The notes beneath the pieces were generated by a model. It worked only from the letters and a program-made list of their open reading frames with translations. It did not search any database and was not told the origin of the DNA. Positions 24,343-36,700 of a stretch of 64,000 nt of DNA are shown piece by piece. Position numbers and translations under genes: made by a program. This DNA is from Bolinopsis microptera (Eukaryota; Ctenophora; Tentaculata; Lobata; Bolinopsidae): positions 6,614,797 to 6,678,796 of the forward strand of contig NC_087080.1 of the NCBI RefSeq assembly GCF_026151205.1. The letters are read 5' to 3'. The stretch's first letter is position 1; the number at the start of each line of letters is the position of its first letter.

Positions 24343-26322
24343 TTACTCGATATTATCAAGATCTTCATTTATAATCGGGGTCGATGGTAATACCCCATAT
24401 TCGCTCTCGGTATCAGTATCTGTTTCGGTTTCAGTCTCGGTTTCGGTTTCTGAGACATCAGATTGGGATGATGAACTGAGATATTCTCCTTCCAATAGGC
24501 TCTGTAGCTCTTCCGCTACGCTGGCGGTTGTGTCCACATAAATCTCTTGTGTACTGTTTGACGAATCACTAAAAGCTTCGGTCGACGGCTCTGCTGGAGT
24601 TATTTCGTCATGTGATGATACATTTCGAGTGCTGGTTGACTGTGAAACGTTTGCGGGTGTGTTTGGCCATATTTCCTCAGAGCTTTCACTGTTTATTGAC
24701 TCAAATACTTCTGGAGGTGTGCCCGGTGGAGTCTGACTGGGCAGTTCCGGTTCTTCTGGAGCGTAGTCTGGCACAACGATCGGGTTATCAGAGGTCCCAA
24801 CTTGGTCCTCTTGGTTGAAGGCTATTATTAGGTTTGGATCCCACGTTGCAATCCTTTCGGTTGACTCAACTGTGGGAGCAGCTTCTTCGACATTGGACTG
24901 TCTTTCCGTTGTTAGCTCTATCATGTTTAAGGGCTCTATCATGTTTAAGGGTCTTGTCATCGGTCCTCCTCGTATAAATCTGTCGATACTGGTAAATGTC
25001 TCGTTCAGCAACAAACTCATCATGTTCCGAGGTGACTCTGGACTCAAATCTAATGTGTTATTTGCTGTCAAATTTGCAAAAGGATTTGGCACTTGGTGCG
25101 GAATTAAATCCATAGGCACATGAATGTCCTGCATAGGCGATGAACCATCAAGCATGGCTGTTGGAAGTCCCGAATTTGGTAGAGGGATAGGGTAAGGAAC
25201 TGATGGAGGGTCATTCTCTAATCTTCTCCTACGATGTGTAAATCGCTCATTCCTGTCGTTTGAGCTTGTGGGCCGTTCACGCATTCTCCTGGGCATTGGA
25301 TCACTGTACAAGTCGTCATGCGAAGAAATTCTTTTTGCTATTTCTTGCACCCTGGTTTCCTGATCTTCTGAAGGTCTATAAGCGTTTAGCAGCCCAACAA
25401 TTTCCCTAAATTGATATACAGCATGTAGTTGAGAGCAAGTTATAACTTTTCTCCTGCATACAGGGCACCCTCTGATTCTTTTGAACCACATCCTGATACA
25501 AAATTCGCAAAACACGTGCCCACATGGCAACGCTACTGGATCAATGAACATATCGTGACAAACCCCGCATTTAACTTCAGCTATCATTTTCTCGATAAGT
25601 TCTTGAGCGTTGCAGACATCCATTACGTCGACTATTTCTCCTCTCGTGGAGATTTCGTCTTCGCAAAGGGTTAATGTTTCCTGTAAACTGTCTAATTTTG
25701 CTGAAATTGACTGAGAATCTGTTTCATTTCTATTACCATTTGCAATATCTTTGAGCCCAAGAAGTAGAGGTGATATATTTCGTATCAACGATTCGAGCGG
25801 GTCTTTCAATTTTTGCACCTCCATTTTTCCTTGCTGACAAACCTCTTCCAATGTTTTAACTTTTTTCCCAACGTGTTCCAACTGCGAGTGGAGGTCTGCC
25901 ACTTCCTCCCTAGATTGCTGAAATTGTGTAATTGTATGCTGCAGCTCATCTTTCCGGAGTCGGGCTTCCCGTAAATACTCCTGCATTTCTAGATTTTTCT
26001 CACGTAATGCATCAGCTCTCTCTTGCAGAAGTCCGCGCAGTTTCCTTATTTTTCCATCCTTTTGATGAACACATTGACCAATAATCAATATTCGTGTAGT
26101 AGTTTTAAGCAGTTGGGTACGGATTTTACTATTGTATTCCAAAAGATCGTCGTGGGATGTTTTGTAAAAGTGACAAAAAGAACAATTTGCATCTTCACTT
26201 GAATGACACCGTGTTATGGTCGATCGCAAATCATAAGAATGTGCTGAGTAGGGTCTTTTAAGGCGATTTTTTCCGCGGCCAACTATTTTAGGAATCGGCC
26301 TGCCAACGTTGTCATCCGCCAT
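24343..26322 (-). CDS. Coiled-coil RING-finger protein, probable E3 ubiquitin ligase (RNF8-like RING)
   Basis: This single-exon frame of 659 residues starts at the ATG 26320-26322. Residues ~1-50 are basic, with a Cys/His cluster (CSFCHF). A charged coiled coil runs over ~90-240. A C3HC4 RING follows at ~252-289: CGVCHDMF, then CGHVFCEFC, then CPVC. This pattern binds two zincs and recruits ubiquitin-charged E2. The RING and the helix after it (LHAVYQFREIVGLLNAYR) resemble RNF8, but the N-terminal FHA domain of RNF8 is absent, so orthology is not claimed. A long Pro/Ser/acid-rich tail, probably disordered, ends in an (ET)n(DT)n run. It is divergently paired with the gene at 27083, and two X-box-like motifs lie 66-245 bases upstream. 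Confidence 0.88.
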   Translation of the reverse strand: MADDNVGRPIPKIVGRGKNRLKRPYSAHSYDLRSTITRCHSSEDANCSFCHFYKTSHDDLLEYNSKIRTQLLKTTTRILIIGQCVHQKDGKIRKLRGLLQERADALREKNLEMQEYLREARLRKDELQHTITQFQQSREEVADLHSQLEHVGKKVKTLEEVCQQGKMEVQKLKDPLESLIRNISPLLLGLKDIANGNRNETDSQSISAKLDSLQETLTLCEDEISTRGEIVDVMDVCNAQELIEKMIAEVKCGVCHDMFIDPVALPCGHVFCEFCIRMWFKRIRGCPVCRRKVITCSQLHAVYQFREIVGLLNAYRPSEDQETRVQEIAKRISSHDDLYSDPMPRRMRERPTSSNDRNERFTHRRRRLENDPPSVPYPIPLPNSGLPTAMLDGSSPMQDIHVPMDLIPHQVPNPFANLTANNTLDLSPESPRNMMSLLLNETFTSIDRFIRGGPMTRPLNMIEPLNMIELTTERQSNVEEAAPTVESTERIATWDPNLIIAFNQEDQVGTSDNPIVVPDYAPEEPELPSQTPPGTPPEVFESINSESSEEIWPNTPANVSQSTSTRNVSSHDEITPAEPSTEAFSDSSNSTQEIYVDTTASVAEELQSLLEGEYLSSSSQSDVSETETETETETDTDTESEYGVLPSTPIINEDLDNIE

Positions 26323-27082
26323 AACCAAAAAAGTCCAGAATTAAATTGCACTGCAAATAATGGCGAATCAAGGTTATTAAGCGATATGTTACCAAGGTAA
26401 TGATCGCTGCACGTGCAATTAAGTATCACGAATTCACGCCATATGTTCTTCTGATAACGGATAGATCGAATGTATTGTATGTTATCGTACTTACATTATA
26501 CTGCCGATTCAATTCTTTAGCAATCCAGATAATTCCGGTGACTTAACCTTGGCGTTGCCGTGGTAACTGGTCCTGTATACTTACACAAACTATTTTGGGC
26601 GTAGTCAATGACCTCTAAAATAGTTTTAAGTTAAATATCATGGTCACCACAATCGATGGCTTATACATAGGTTATATGTTATCTTTATACAAACTGATAT
26701 AGTTGTATCATATATCTTTAATTCTTAACCGAAATTGTATATTTTCCTGGGCACTGGACAGCGCAGGATGAAAGTTTTAAAACTCCATCTATAATTCAAC
26801 TAATTTTTCTTTTCCAGCGATTCATTTGATCAACTTAACGATTTGTTAATTCGTGTTCTTGCCGCATGAAATTGAATATGTAGCGTAACTTTCGGACGCC
26901 ATTGAGACGTGTATATGACTTGATACACGCTCTCCTATTATGCCGATAATGTTTATTGGTGTGTTGATCGAAGTTGTAATAATGCGGCCTTGTATTTCTA
27001 CGGCTTTAGTACCTTAATTTGTTATTTCCTTATATTGTCACTATATTGTCATGTTTACCGCTGCTCTTTTTAAAGATACGAT
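26323..27082. other. Divergent intergenic promoter region
   Basis: Apart from the X-box-like motifs, this 760-bp region between two head-to-head genes holds no recognisable gene. It is AT-rich towards the right-hand gene. Confidence 0.5.
26388..26567. promoter_or_regulatory. Two RFX X-box-like motifs in divergent promoter
   Basis: GTTACCAAGGTAAT (26388-26401) and GTTGCCGTGGTAAC (26554-26567) match the RFX consensus GTNRCC(N0-3)RGYAAC closely; the second is the better match. A GCACGTGC E-box lies between them (about 26409). They are ~66 and ~232 bases from the RING gene ATG and 516-682 bases before the ATG at 27083. RFX X-boxes near start codons are characteristic of ciliary genes. Confidence 0.5.
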
Positions 27083-27941
27083 ATGAAGAAGTTTTTGGAA
27101 CGATCATTTCATCGGCACCCGATAATTACTATCAGTGAAGTTGGTGAGCCTGTGCCTGTTGTCTCACCAAAACAATTTGCTGCTGAACTTGAAGTCAGCG
27201 AAGATGCCTCAACCAGTACTGATTCGAGTCCGGTGATTGCAACAATCTCGTACTTTCCACAAGCTATGAACACCGTAACAAAGATGGTCGTTCCAGAACG
27301 ATGTGATCATGTGCCGCACAAGGTACGAAAGATATCCGTAACAAAGATAGTCGTTCCTGAACCTTGTAACCACGAGTCGCCCAAGGCACGAAAGAAATCA
27401 TTTACAAAGATGGTTGTTGCTGAACCGTGTAACCACGACTCGCCTAAGGGACGGAAGAAGTCAGTTACAAAGGTAGTCGTTCCTGAATCATCTAACCTCG
27501 AGTCGCCTAAGTCACGAAAGAAATCCTTCACCTTGGATGCTGACCATGGCCTTTCCTCCAAGATTAACAAGCTGAGACATCGTCGAAGAAGTAGCGCTAA
27601 AAGTACTACTCTCGAGTTAGCGGAACACGACGACCACATGGGAAGGCTTTTATCTAGGTCTATGAAGGCCCAGGAAAGTCTGAAATCAATAAGAGCTTCT
27701 TTGAGCGCAGTTGCAACAAATCAGTCCTTTGTCAGCAACAAAGTGAGTGAATTACGTGGTCGGATTGATAGTCTCTGTGAATTGACGCATAGAATCGGGA
27801 AATCAATCAGACACGTAGAGCAAGAGACTAAAGATATAAAAAAGAGATATAAGATGCATCCACATGAGTGTTACTACTTGCTCCTTCAACTGAAGAACAC
27901 CTGGTCTGTGGATATGGTTGATGCTCTCGGTCCAGAAGAAA
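27083..27941 (+). CDS. Coiled-coil repeat protein, exon 1
   Basis: ATG at 27083, then 286 codons plus one base before a consensus GTAAGT donor. The unspliced frame would stop at 28003, about 20 codons later, in intron-like sequence. Confidence 0.72.
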
Positions 27942-28868
27942 GTAAGTATCAAACATTGATGATCGATTATCAAACATGGCAGCTTCGAAGTTGCTCATTT
28001 TAACCTATTGGCACTCTCGGCACCAATGTTCTAATGGTTAAGCTAGATTAATTCCATCTTCCTGATATTTTGGGAGCACTTGAACAACGACAGATCCAAA
28101 AGGGTTATGGACTAAATTGTGTACTCCTTCATAAACTGATTTGTATTCACATAATATTTGATTTTAAAATATTCTTAATATTTAAACGAAAAAGGTTTAA
28201 CATGTTTGCTACTTATTGCCCACGATTATTGTAATCAGATCATCCGCGTTACTGTTAAAATCGCCTTAGTAAGGATAGAATAATCTTGAAGTTTTGGTAG
28301 GCATCTGTTTTTTGCTATGGAACTTGTTCGCCACAATCTGTATACATTATTAAATGCCTCCGAAACAAAAATCCGTTCATGAGTAGACTCATGCAGAGGT
28401 CTGAAGCAATATATACCATTCTTTTCGAATTTCTAAAACAATCCAACTAACGATAAATTGTTGGTAAATCCACGCAAACAAATATCGAAGAAGTTTAAGT
28501 GTAGAGGAATGTTTAAACGTTTAGCCTACTCCGTGCTACTAAGAAACTAAATAATCCCCTTCTAAGTGATAACCCATATGACGACTTCCTCTTGTCACCT
28601 TCAAATGTAATTCCTCCCTCCAAAATTGTATCCCGAATAAAATCAAGTAAGCGCTGTTAAAACTATTTCTGATCGATTTCTTTCAGGTCCGAACAACATG
28701 GGAAGGTATTTCCGAATACATGTGAAGACGAATATAGAGAAACTGCAGCTTCAAAGTTATGTTATCTATAAAAAGTTCCGCGATGTCATAGCACTTTATG
28801 AGGACATAGAAAGCATCTGCCCTGACGGTTTGTCCAATTTGTATTATTTTGCTGATGGAAGTTCATAA
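27083..28868 (+). CDS. Basic coiled-coil protein with four 21-residue repeats (2 exons)
   Basis: Exons 27083-27941 and 28687-28868 join in phase 1 (GAAGAAA|GTAAGT to TTTCTTTCAG|GTCCG), giving 346 residues. After an acidic, Ser/Thr-rich start come four repeats of 21 residues (residues 66-149, pattern TKxVVPEPCNHESPKxRKKS), each with a potential SPK phosphosite and a basic run. A helical, probably coiled-coil region follows (SFVSNKVSELRGRIDSLCEL), then a compact C-terminus with many Tyr and Leu (YVIYKKFRDVIALYEDIE). A weak donor (GTTTGT at 28828) before the stop leaves open a further exon. The family is not recognised. Head-to-head arrangement with the RING gene and shared X-box-like sites suggest co-regulation. 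Confidence 0.68.
27278..27529 (+). repeat. Coding 63-bp repeat, four units
   Basis: Four tandem units encode [TS]K[MIV]VVPEPCNH-SPK-RKKS. Units 2 and 3 are closest; unit 4 has lost the Cys-Asn-His core. Confidence 0.9.
28687..28868 (+). CDS. Coiled-coil repeat protein, exon 2
   Basis: The TTTCTTTCAG acceptor brings two bases that complete Ser, then 59 codons and TAA. The text is protein-like (MGRYFRIHVKTNIEKLQLQS) up to CPD. The last 13 codons are less convincing and may be intron. Confidence 0.6.
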
Positions 28869-30102
28869 ATGGAAAATCTGCATAGTTTAATATCATGAAT
28901 TTAATATTAATTGATCTAACCCATTTTCCGACAATTATTAATTTACAGCACGTCAAAGCCGGGTTCACTGCACTGCTGCTCAATGCTCTCCACTGTATTA
29001 TATATTCTCATTAAGCATTTAATGAAAAATAGTCGGATTGATTAATTCCATAATGCAATATTCCAAGTTGTGGTGACTCATTTTGCAGACGAAATCTTTA
29101 CCCATATATGCAGATTCCCCAACCTATCATAAGCAATTATATCTTTTAAAAACGACTTAATGGCTCAATCGTAAATATAATCAATGAGCACCGTGGAATT
29201 GGAACTAGAATTGCGATTCATAGTGGGAGGTCTGTATCTTCTCAGAGTGAACATGTTCAACACGTTCATCACCACATTTGTCTCATGTGAATTAACGACG
29301 ACTCTCTGGACACCCTCGCTATGATGGTGTTCTACTCGCATCATGCTCCATCTTCCTTGGCACCAGAACTGCCAGTGCTGGTCAACTGTCTAAATATTTA
29401 AGTTACACCTTTGTTCCAGTGCTAAGGCATCGTTTCTTAGTTAGATGGTTGAGACAACGCAGGAGAATTAGCATTCATACTTCAGCGGTATATATTGCTG
29501 TAATTATTTCGTTAACTGTTTGACTTTGTGCGTTTAAAAGGGCTGGTTTACTGTTACTCATAATCATTAATCAGTGCATGCAATTTTGCTCTTTACGTTT
29601 TGCTCTTCTCTCATAATGAGTGGATTTTCTGTACGGTTGGATACCATGAATTCCATCGCGAGTCTGTCGGTAGGATTTGTCGTCCGCTTCTGCAGTTTAC
29701 CGGATATTTTAAGTAAGTAAGAATAAAATAATAATCTATATTTCTCATCAGTATTTTATCAAACAACATAATTTCTATGTCTTTTGCGTTCTCCGGGGGT
29801 TAAATTTATTCTTGTACATTCTGCACTGTACAAGGTTCCTGAGAGTCACAATGTTTCTGAGACAACCAAAAGAGTTCCTACTGCACTAACAGTACTGCTT
29901 AGAGAGCTGGTGATGCCGGGGTCTCGTGACGAGGGGTGTGTAAGGAAGTGATAGTTGCACACCTCCCTTACACCTGGTAACCGTGTACACGGTGTATACA
30001 TCTCAATATCTCGCCCCAAATCTTGTGGTGAGTAGCTTGGCTACCCACTGCATCGTGCCCCCGTCAATTGTTTATCACCGCTCTTTGTTTTGTTGGAATA
30101 TT
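28869..30102. other. Intergenic region before the RasGEF gene
   Basis: Only one item was seen: an ATG at 29616 opening 32 codons (M-S-G-F-S-V-R-L-D...) and ending at a GTAAGT donor after 29712. This could be a small first exon, but no phase-1 acceptor fits the frame of the next coding exon. The remainder is featureless. Confidence 0.3.
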
Positions 30103-30712
30103 ATGTCTGAGCAGCACCCAGATCATCCGTCGGACCCTGCTGATCGGCCACCGGGCCCTAATCGGCAGGTGTCTACCGATAGCATGACCTCCTGGGACGT
30201 GATATCGAGACACGAGTCCACTTGTGAGAGGAGTCAGAGACCACAATCTCTTTTCTTGCCCTCTCCTACCATGGACTCGAGTCTCCCTGATCTGACACTC
30301 TCCAGCACGGAAGCGGACGGTCTGTGCTCAATATTGGAGAGTCCACACAAGGACATGGTTATCCGCCGTCCAGCCCTTCCCTCTAAAACGAACCGTCGTA
30401 GGCTAGTTAGTCTGTTAGACACAATGTCACTTCATGAGTACTACCTGCCTGATACCTCCGCTGAGAAATGTGTTTCCACTCCAGACATTCCTGGCAGTAG
30501 TGGCATCCGGTCTCCTAAAGTGTCCCGAGTTAGACCCGTCGGTCGGGGAGAGAGCATGAAAACAGAGCGTCCCCTCAGCTGGACATCTCGGTCTCTAACC
30601 AGTCTGAACCAGAGCCTGACCTCAATCTTCCGACCATCATCCGCCGTGACATCTATAGAGAGCTTGGGCAGCGCCAAGTGCAGTGCCGGCAACTACGTGT
30701 TCGTGTTTGAAG
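30103..30712 (+). CDS. RasGEF gene, exon with first ATG (Ser/Pro-rich)
   Basis: ATG at 30103 opens MSEQHPDHPSDPADRPPGPN. The exon continues Ser-rich with several R-x-x-S sites, likely disordered and phosphorylated, to NYVFVFE plus one base before GTTAGT. The frame is open upstream to 29983, but without an ATG, so 30103 is the natural start. Confidence 0.65.
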
Positions 30713-33700
30713 GTTAGTTTAGAACTGATATTTTGCAGGTGTAGTTCAGATCGAGAAGCCGGACAGGAGTATATTCTCCAAGAAGCAGAACAAGATCCAG
30801 GTGGAACGACTCCTCCTTTCTGTGGCCAGCAACAGCAAGCTTAGGGCTTTAGAACCCGTCATTAATTTCCTTAAACCAGATTGTTTACTGTCAGGTTAGT
30901 TTTATGTGGGTATATTTAGTGGATATAATTAACTATGTGGGTATAATTACAGAGGGTTCAAAACACCGCCTTGGGGAACAACTCCGTGGGAAACGGGATC
31001 GGGTCAAAATTGGAGCAGTGGGGACTGGGGGTGGGATATTTTAGTGTTGGATCCAATTTATATTGAAAGCAAAGACATGCCAGCATGCTCAAACTGTTCC
31101 GATAATAAACTCTGAAATCTTCTCGATTGCAACTTGTTGACAACATACGGCTTCTCCCACCCCATTTATACTGCATAACATGCTAAATCAATCAATCAGT
31201 TAACTTTAAATACTGTCTATCTTCTTCTCTGGTGATTATCTAAACATAGAACCCAACATGATACGATAGTGACGATGTTAACTGTAACATTTACTTCATC
31301 ACGTCTCTAATTATAACACAATCAAATGAAGCCTGTCACCAGTTGTGTCTGAATGTTATAACTGCATGAGCAGCGTGTTTATTTGTGTGTGAGTGCGCGT
31401 CTGTTTGTTTCTCCCCAATTTCAAAGAGCAGGCCGTCCGGGAAACTTTGATAATATTTTCTCTAATTATCCGCTCTTCTTCTCCTTTCCGCATATTATGC
31501 ACACATAATTTATACGTGTCACGTGATCAATGCAACATTTCTGACACATTTACGTGGAGTAGAAGTGCACCTATTATTAGCTCAGTGCTGTACATGCTGG
31601 TGACTTGTGTTTCTCTCGGTGTGTTTTCTATATCTGACACATCTGTTTTTTATACAACAAGTGCCAAGAAATTAATTCACATTTTGTTCATGAATTCACG
31701 GCGTGTGTTCCCGAGCTATTAAATGCGTATCACCGGCGGATTTTCTGTTGACAATATCACCGTAGCCCGGCCGTAGCCCGGCCGTAGCTAGCGTCACTAA
31801 AGTTGTTATGTTACATTCGAGTTGTTATGTTACTTTCTTTGGCCGACTGTTTTATCGTTACAATATTGACTGCACTGTCAATTTACTATCTATGCTCGAT
31901 TGTGATTCAGATCGTTTGACTAATAAATCCGCAATAGTTTAGCTATAACCTGATTGACCCGCAAAGACGCTAACCGTGTGGTAAGTACGCGTTCAAAAGT
32001 CTGATAAATTAAGCGTTCAAAATCATGACAAATCACGTGTTAAAAATCATGACAAATTACGTGTTCAAAATCCTGGAAAATTACGTGTTCAATATCATGA
32101 CAGATTCTATTATTTCCCAAGTACAAGCTTCCTACTAATCACTGAAAATAGCATGAAGACAACCGCACAAACACTCACTCTTTACCAAATTACGGAGAAG
32201 ATTGGGATGATGTCACTATTTATATTGCACCTCTGAAAGTAGGAAATTGCACACTGCCCCACATTGCCCTGCCCATACAATTAGTTACTTCATTTCTATC
32301 GAGGCTTGCTGCGATTTTGCTGGCGTTTTTCTGCTCCCACGCCAAACTCTCGCCGTTTCATTTCACTGTTGCATGGTTTTTAAAACTTGACGTTTGTAAT
32401 CTTAAACCAGTAAACTGGTTGCCCATCAAAGAAATACTCGACAGTTTGAGGTTACCAAAATTCGAGCTCGTTAGTTATTCTCACGAGCTTCAACTAATGA
32501 ATGACAATCCCCAAAAATTAAAAGTTGCTTCTAGTACCAATGTTAAGATTAGCTCGCATATTTCATGTCTCAACATTATAATTGGTCATCACCGACCTTA
32601 TGGCATGTATTTTGCTATGTGGTGACCTAGTTATATAATATTCAGTATTCACGAATAGTGAGCCTTCTAAAACCACATTAATATCCCTTCAATAACTAAT
32701 TAAACTAATTAACTAATTAAATATTAGATATTATTTGACTTATCTCTAACGGTCAATGATCTTTATTTTTGGCATAATTTTCGCACCTTTAATATTTCCA
32801 CATATGCTTAGAACAAGTGAATTATCATTCATCCGCTCCCAGACCAATATTTGAAAAAAATGTTGCAATTTCTTTAAAAACTAAATGTGAAATTCTACGT
32901 CATAATTTTAATCAACATATAATAATAAGATCAATTTTGTTTACGACCAAGCCCTACGATAAATCAAACTAATCTAATTTTTTCCCAAGACAATTAGCGA
33001 AGCATTAACCACGAATGACATGACCCATCACTTCCTGAATGGTAGCTATTCCCCTCACATTTACAACTAATTCCCATATTTTGACACCGGACCTGGTATC
33101 CAAATCCCACGTTCCTACCCCCCTGGGCCACACCACCAGGAAACCCAAACCCTGAACAAACTCCTGTAATCCAAGCTGTTGGTCCCGTCATCAGAGAACC
33201 GCTCTCAGATCAATCATAGCTTCTTAATCGGTTGTCGTGCATTACTGTAATTCTCATCCTTGCAATTCCCACCTTGTAGTTGAGCTTATGATTTTTGAAG
33301 TTTCCACGTTTACTACGCTTCCATTTGTCCGTGTTAAGTCGCAGAGGAAAAGCAAGCGTTGGTCTTTCTCTAAAAAGATTGGTAAGTTTGGGTCTCGTTC
33401 ATCTTTTTACTGTGCAAATAACCTAATATTTTAAGTAACCTTAGCGCTGTAGTGAGCATTAAACCTACCATAATCTATTAATAACCTTAAAGGTCTACCC
33501 TGTGCTGGCAACCTTTTAGCGCCACTCTGTAAATTACTAGCATGGTGGCTGTGGTAGTTGCACCTCAAGGTCGCAGGTTTGACCCCTAAACTTAATTACA
33601 GTTTATAGACCCAACTGCAACATCTGCGGAGCTCCACTTGATAGAGGAAGTGTTCAGTATATAATGTAGGACCGCCCTGGGAGGGCCTCTATAAACTAGA

Positions 33701-36700
33701 TAGTTTAACAGCTTATAAAAGTGCTGCTTGTCAATGTTTGGATGCAAGCTTTAAACTACCTAAACTGTCTACTCATAGTAGTTAATCAACTGAAGCCTTA
33801 TAGTAAGTCATTTTCTCTTGGGGCGTGCGTTTTTGATTTATCTGACGTAAACAGAAGGATGTTAGCTTATTATGTGTCTGCGATTTAAAGGCTAGAGAAA
33901 TTTTCTGGTCAAGGAGATAAGATTAATTGGTTGCCTTTCACTGAGTTTTATGCGTTATTTTAACTAGATGGTTGGGATCCAGTAAACGTTGTTAAGATTA
34001 TTTAACTACTTCCATGACTTGTATCCCTACGCCACCACTACCACTACTAACTACCACTACCACTACGAAGTAGCACTACGAACTACCACTACCACTATCT
34101 GAATTGTTAACGAGGATGATTATGGTTTCTAAAGTTCAATATTCACATGTACTTTATACGAATATGGTCAATTTCAGTCATTTTCAGTCAATTCAAGTAG
34201 TCTTCTAGGACCTACATTTTCTAATAATCCTTCGTGGATCAACTTCATTCTCCGTGACCTGACATCCAGTTTCGATGATTTTCGAACGAATTTTTTTCTG
34301 AAAAAAATACCCTTAAATATATCAGTATTTTTCCTCAAAGTAACAGTGATATTCAGCCTGGATAATTAGTAGTATATAATGTTGAATACCAGCCGAACAG
34401 CTCAAGTTGTCTCTTATCCTTCAGTAATTCTGTAGCTCTATGAGGGGTGTGAAGGAGAAGCCAATATTCATTTCATGTAAAACTTAAACTGGATCAGTTT
34501 CTGTAATATTCTGTGTTGAGTCTGTCAGGCCAGCTGCAGGTGTATATCCCTTACAAAGTTACAACTCTACTATCATCGCTAGTTACTTCATTATGCCAAC
34601 TGATCACTTTTGCAACAGTAGCAACCCTTCTAGCCTAGATCCTTTAATGTTATTGGCTGGCAATTTCGTCACAGTTCATCTCACGAACGTGCCTAACGAT
34701 ATTGCTCCTTTATAACAACATCTCTTATATAAATGCATTCATTTCATCTCATTAACCACTCTTCAATCTCATCTTAATTCATTTTCATCTCTACAGGGTG
34801 TTGCAAGACTCGTGTCCAAATTTTGAATGGCTCTCAAAATCTAAAAAATGAGACAAACGGTCTAATTTGTGTTTTAAATTGTAGACAAATTATTACATTT
34901 CAAAATACATAACAAAAATAAATCTAATATTTTAACAATTTTTCGAACCAAGCCCCCTTTCTGCATAGAAGGTTTTGAACCCTCGGAAGCATATTGTCTA
35001 TTGCACGTTTTACCATGTCAATTTTTAACTTTTTAGCCTCCCTTCTGATATTGTTTTTTAGCTCATCTACTGTTTGTGGGACTGGGTCTGAATTGACACG
35101 TTCTTTCAGATAGCCCCACAAAAAGAAATCGGCCGGATTCAGGTCGGATTCATTGTAGTTGCACTGTCTATAAGCTCCTTCGTATCTACAAAGTGGTGCA
35201 CAACCCATTCAATCCTCCAGATAATGTGATGAACCTTTGGAGGATCTAACTATACGCTCAGGCATGCAATGTTATAAGATTTAAAATTGGTATTATTCTC
35301 CTAGCAGAGCTGCACCCAACCCTCTCGAAGTCATCCAGCACTCCTCAATTTAGCTCATATTTCTCTTTGTTCAACCCATCTCTCCATATAAGGCATACTT
35401 CATGAACTTACTTTACAGGTTATTTTATAAAGTTTGAGATCGCAATTATGAGCCGATTGCGAGCCTCGCCCCTCAAAAATAGTACATGAGTCGGTTGAAT
35501 CTGAGCAATTTGAACTTTCGTTATTCTCACTGCTAATTTTCAAACAACCATAATTACCTGCTACGCCTGAACGGGTTATATCACCGGTCTATTTGTGTGC
35601 CTAATTAATATTGAGCCCTTCAATTAACGCATGCCATAAACAGATAATTATAATTGCTTCGTGTTTTGACCTGTTATGTGTTTGTTCAATGTGAGAACTC
35701 ACATCTGGATTTTCGTGGAAGAGGGTGCGTTATAAAGGATAAAATTGGATAAAAGCATACTGTGAGAAATCTGATAAATATCCTGATTCACATCCGCATT
35801 TTGTAACACTCTTGGGAGTGTTTTACATTCTTGGGAGTGTTTTCCTAGCAGAGGGTTTGTTAGATGTCCTCATACGCACATAGCAGTACGCGTACACTTC
35901 GCACTCCCAGAAAGCCCCTTCTTTTCAACCTTTCATTATCCCATATTCGAACATTTGATCAGATCTCAAAAATAACTTATTCCCCTTCTCTTCTTTATAT
36001 AGAGGCTTATATAATCTGCGACTTTTTATTGCCGTCCCTCCGATCTTAGATAGTCTCCATTCTTGGCGTTATTTTCGTCGTCATGTGACTATTAATATTA
36101 CACTTGAGTGTCAAATCTTCCAAGTTTAATGATGCAATTTTAGAGGGCTTACAAAAAAGTTTATTCTTTGTTTGGTTTGAGTTTTCTCTTTTCAAAGTAT
36201 GTGTTTATTGGTTTGACGATGTTGAGTGTTGATCCTTTGTAGAATTGTTGGGTTATGTTTCTTGGATGTACGTCATGTTTCTTGGATTTAGGCCATGTTT
36301 GCGGCACACAAATTTAAAACGTGGAGAACTACTTTCAGTGTGTTCTGTCGTCTACTCGTCATGTTTAAAACACCTTTTTCTGTATTCCTCCTCATTTGAA
36401 AGTCTTCTCTTACATCCCCACCATTCGTCAGCGTGTCCTCCTTTTCGTCTCAGTGTAGTCTCGTCGTATAGCACTAAAAGTTTTGCAAGTTGTCTCTGCG
36501 AGCGAGTTTCTACCTCAGCAGAAATTACACGTCTAACTGCTACTAATCAAAGTTATTAAATCATAACTACCGCTAACTCATTTCCAATGACCCGTTTTTA
36601 GCAGAAACCGTCTGTGTGTTACTTTCCTCCTCTGTCTCGCTGTACAATCTCACGTACAAATTGCTCCAGTCTCTCTCTCTCTTCCCACTTGACACATTAT

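Noticed and set aside
32317-32625. 102-codon plus frame with a WLPIKE phrase resembling LINE C-termini
   Set aside because: Only one short phrase matches; the surrounding residues do not follow any LINE pattern.
33540-33600. Possible tRNA gene
   Set aside because: A and B boxes are present, but the acceptor and anticodon stems do not pair; a SINE fits better.
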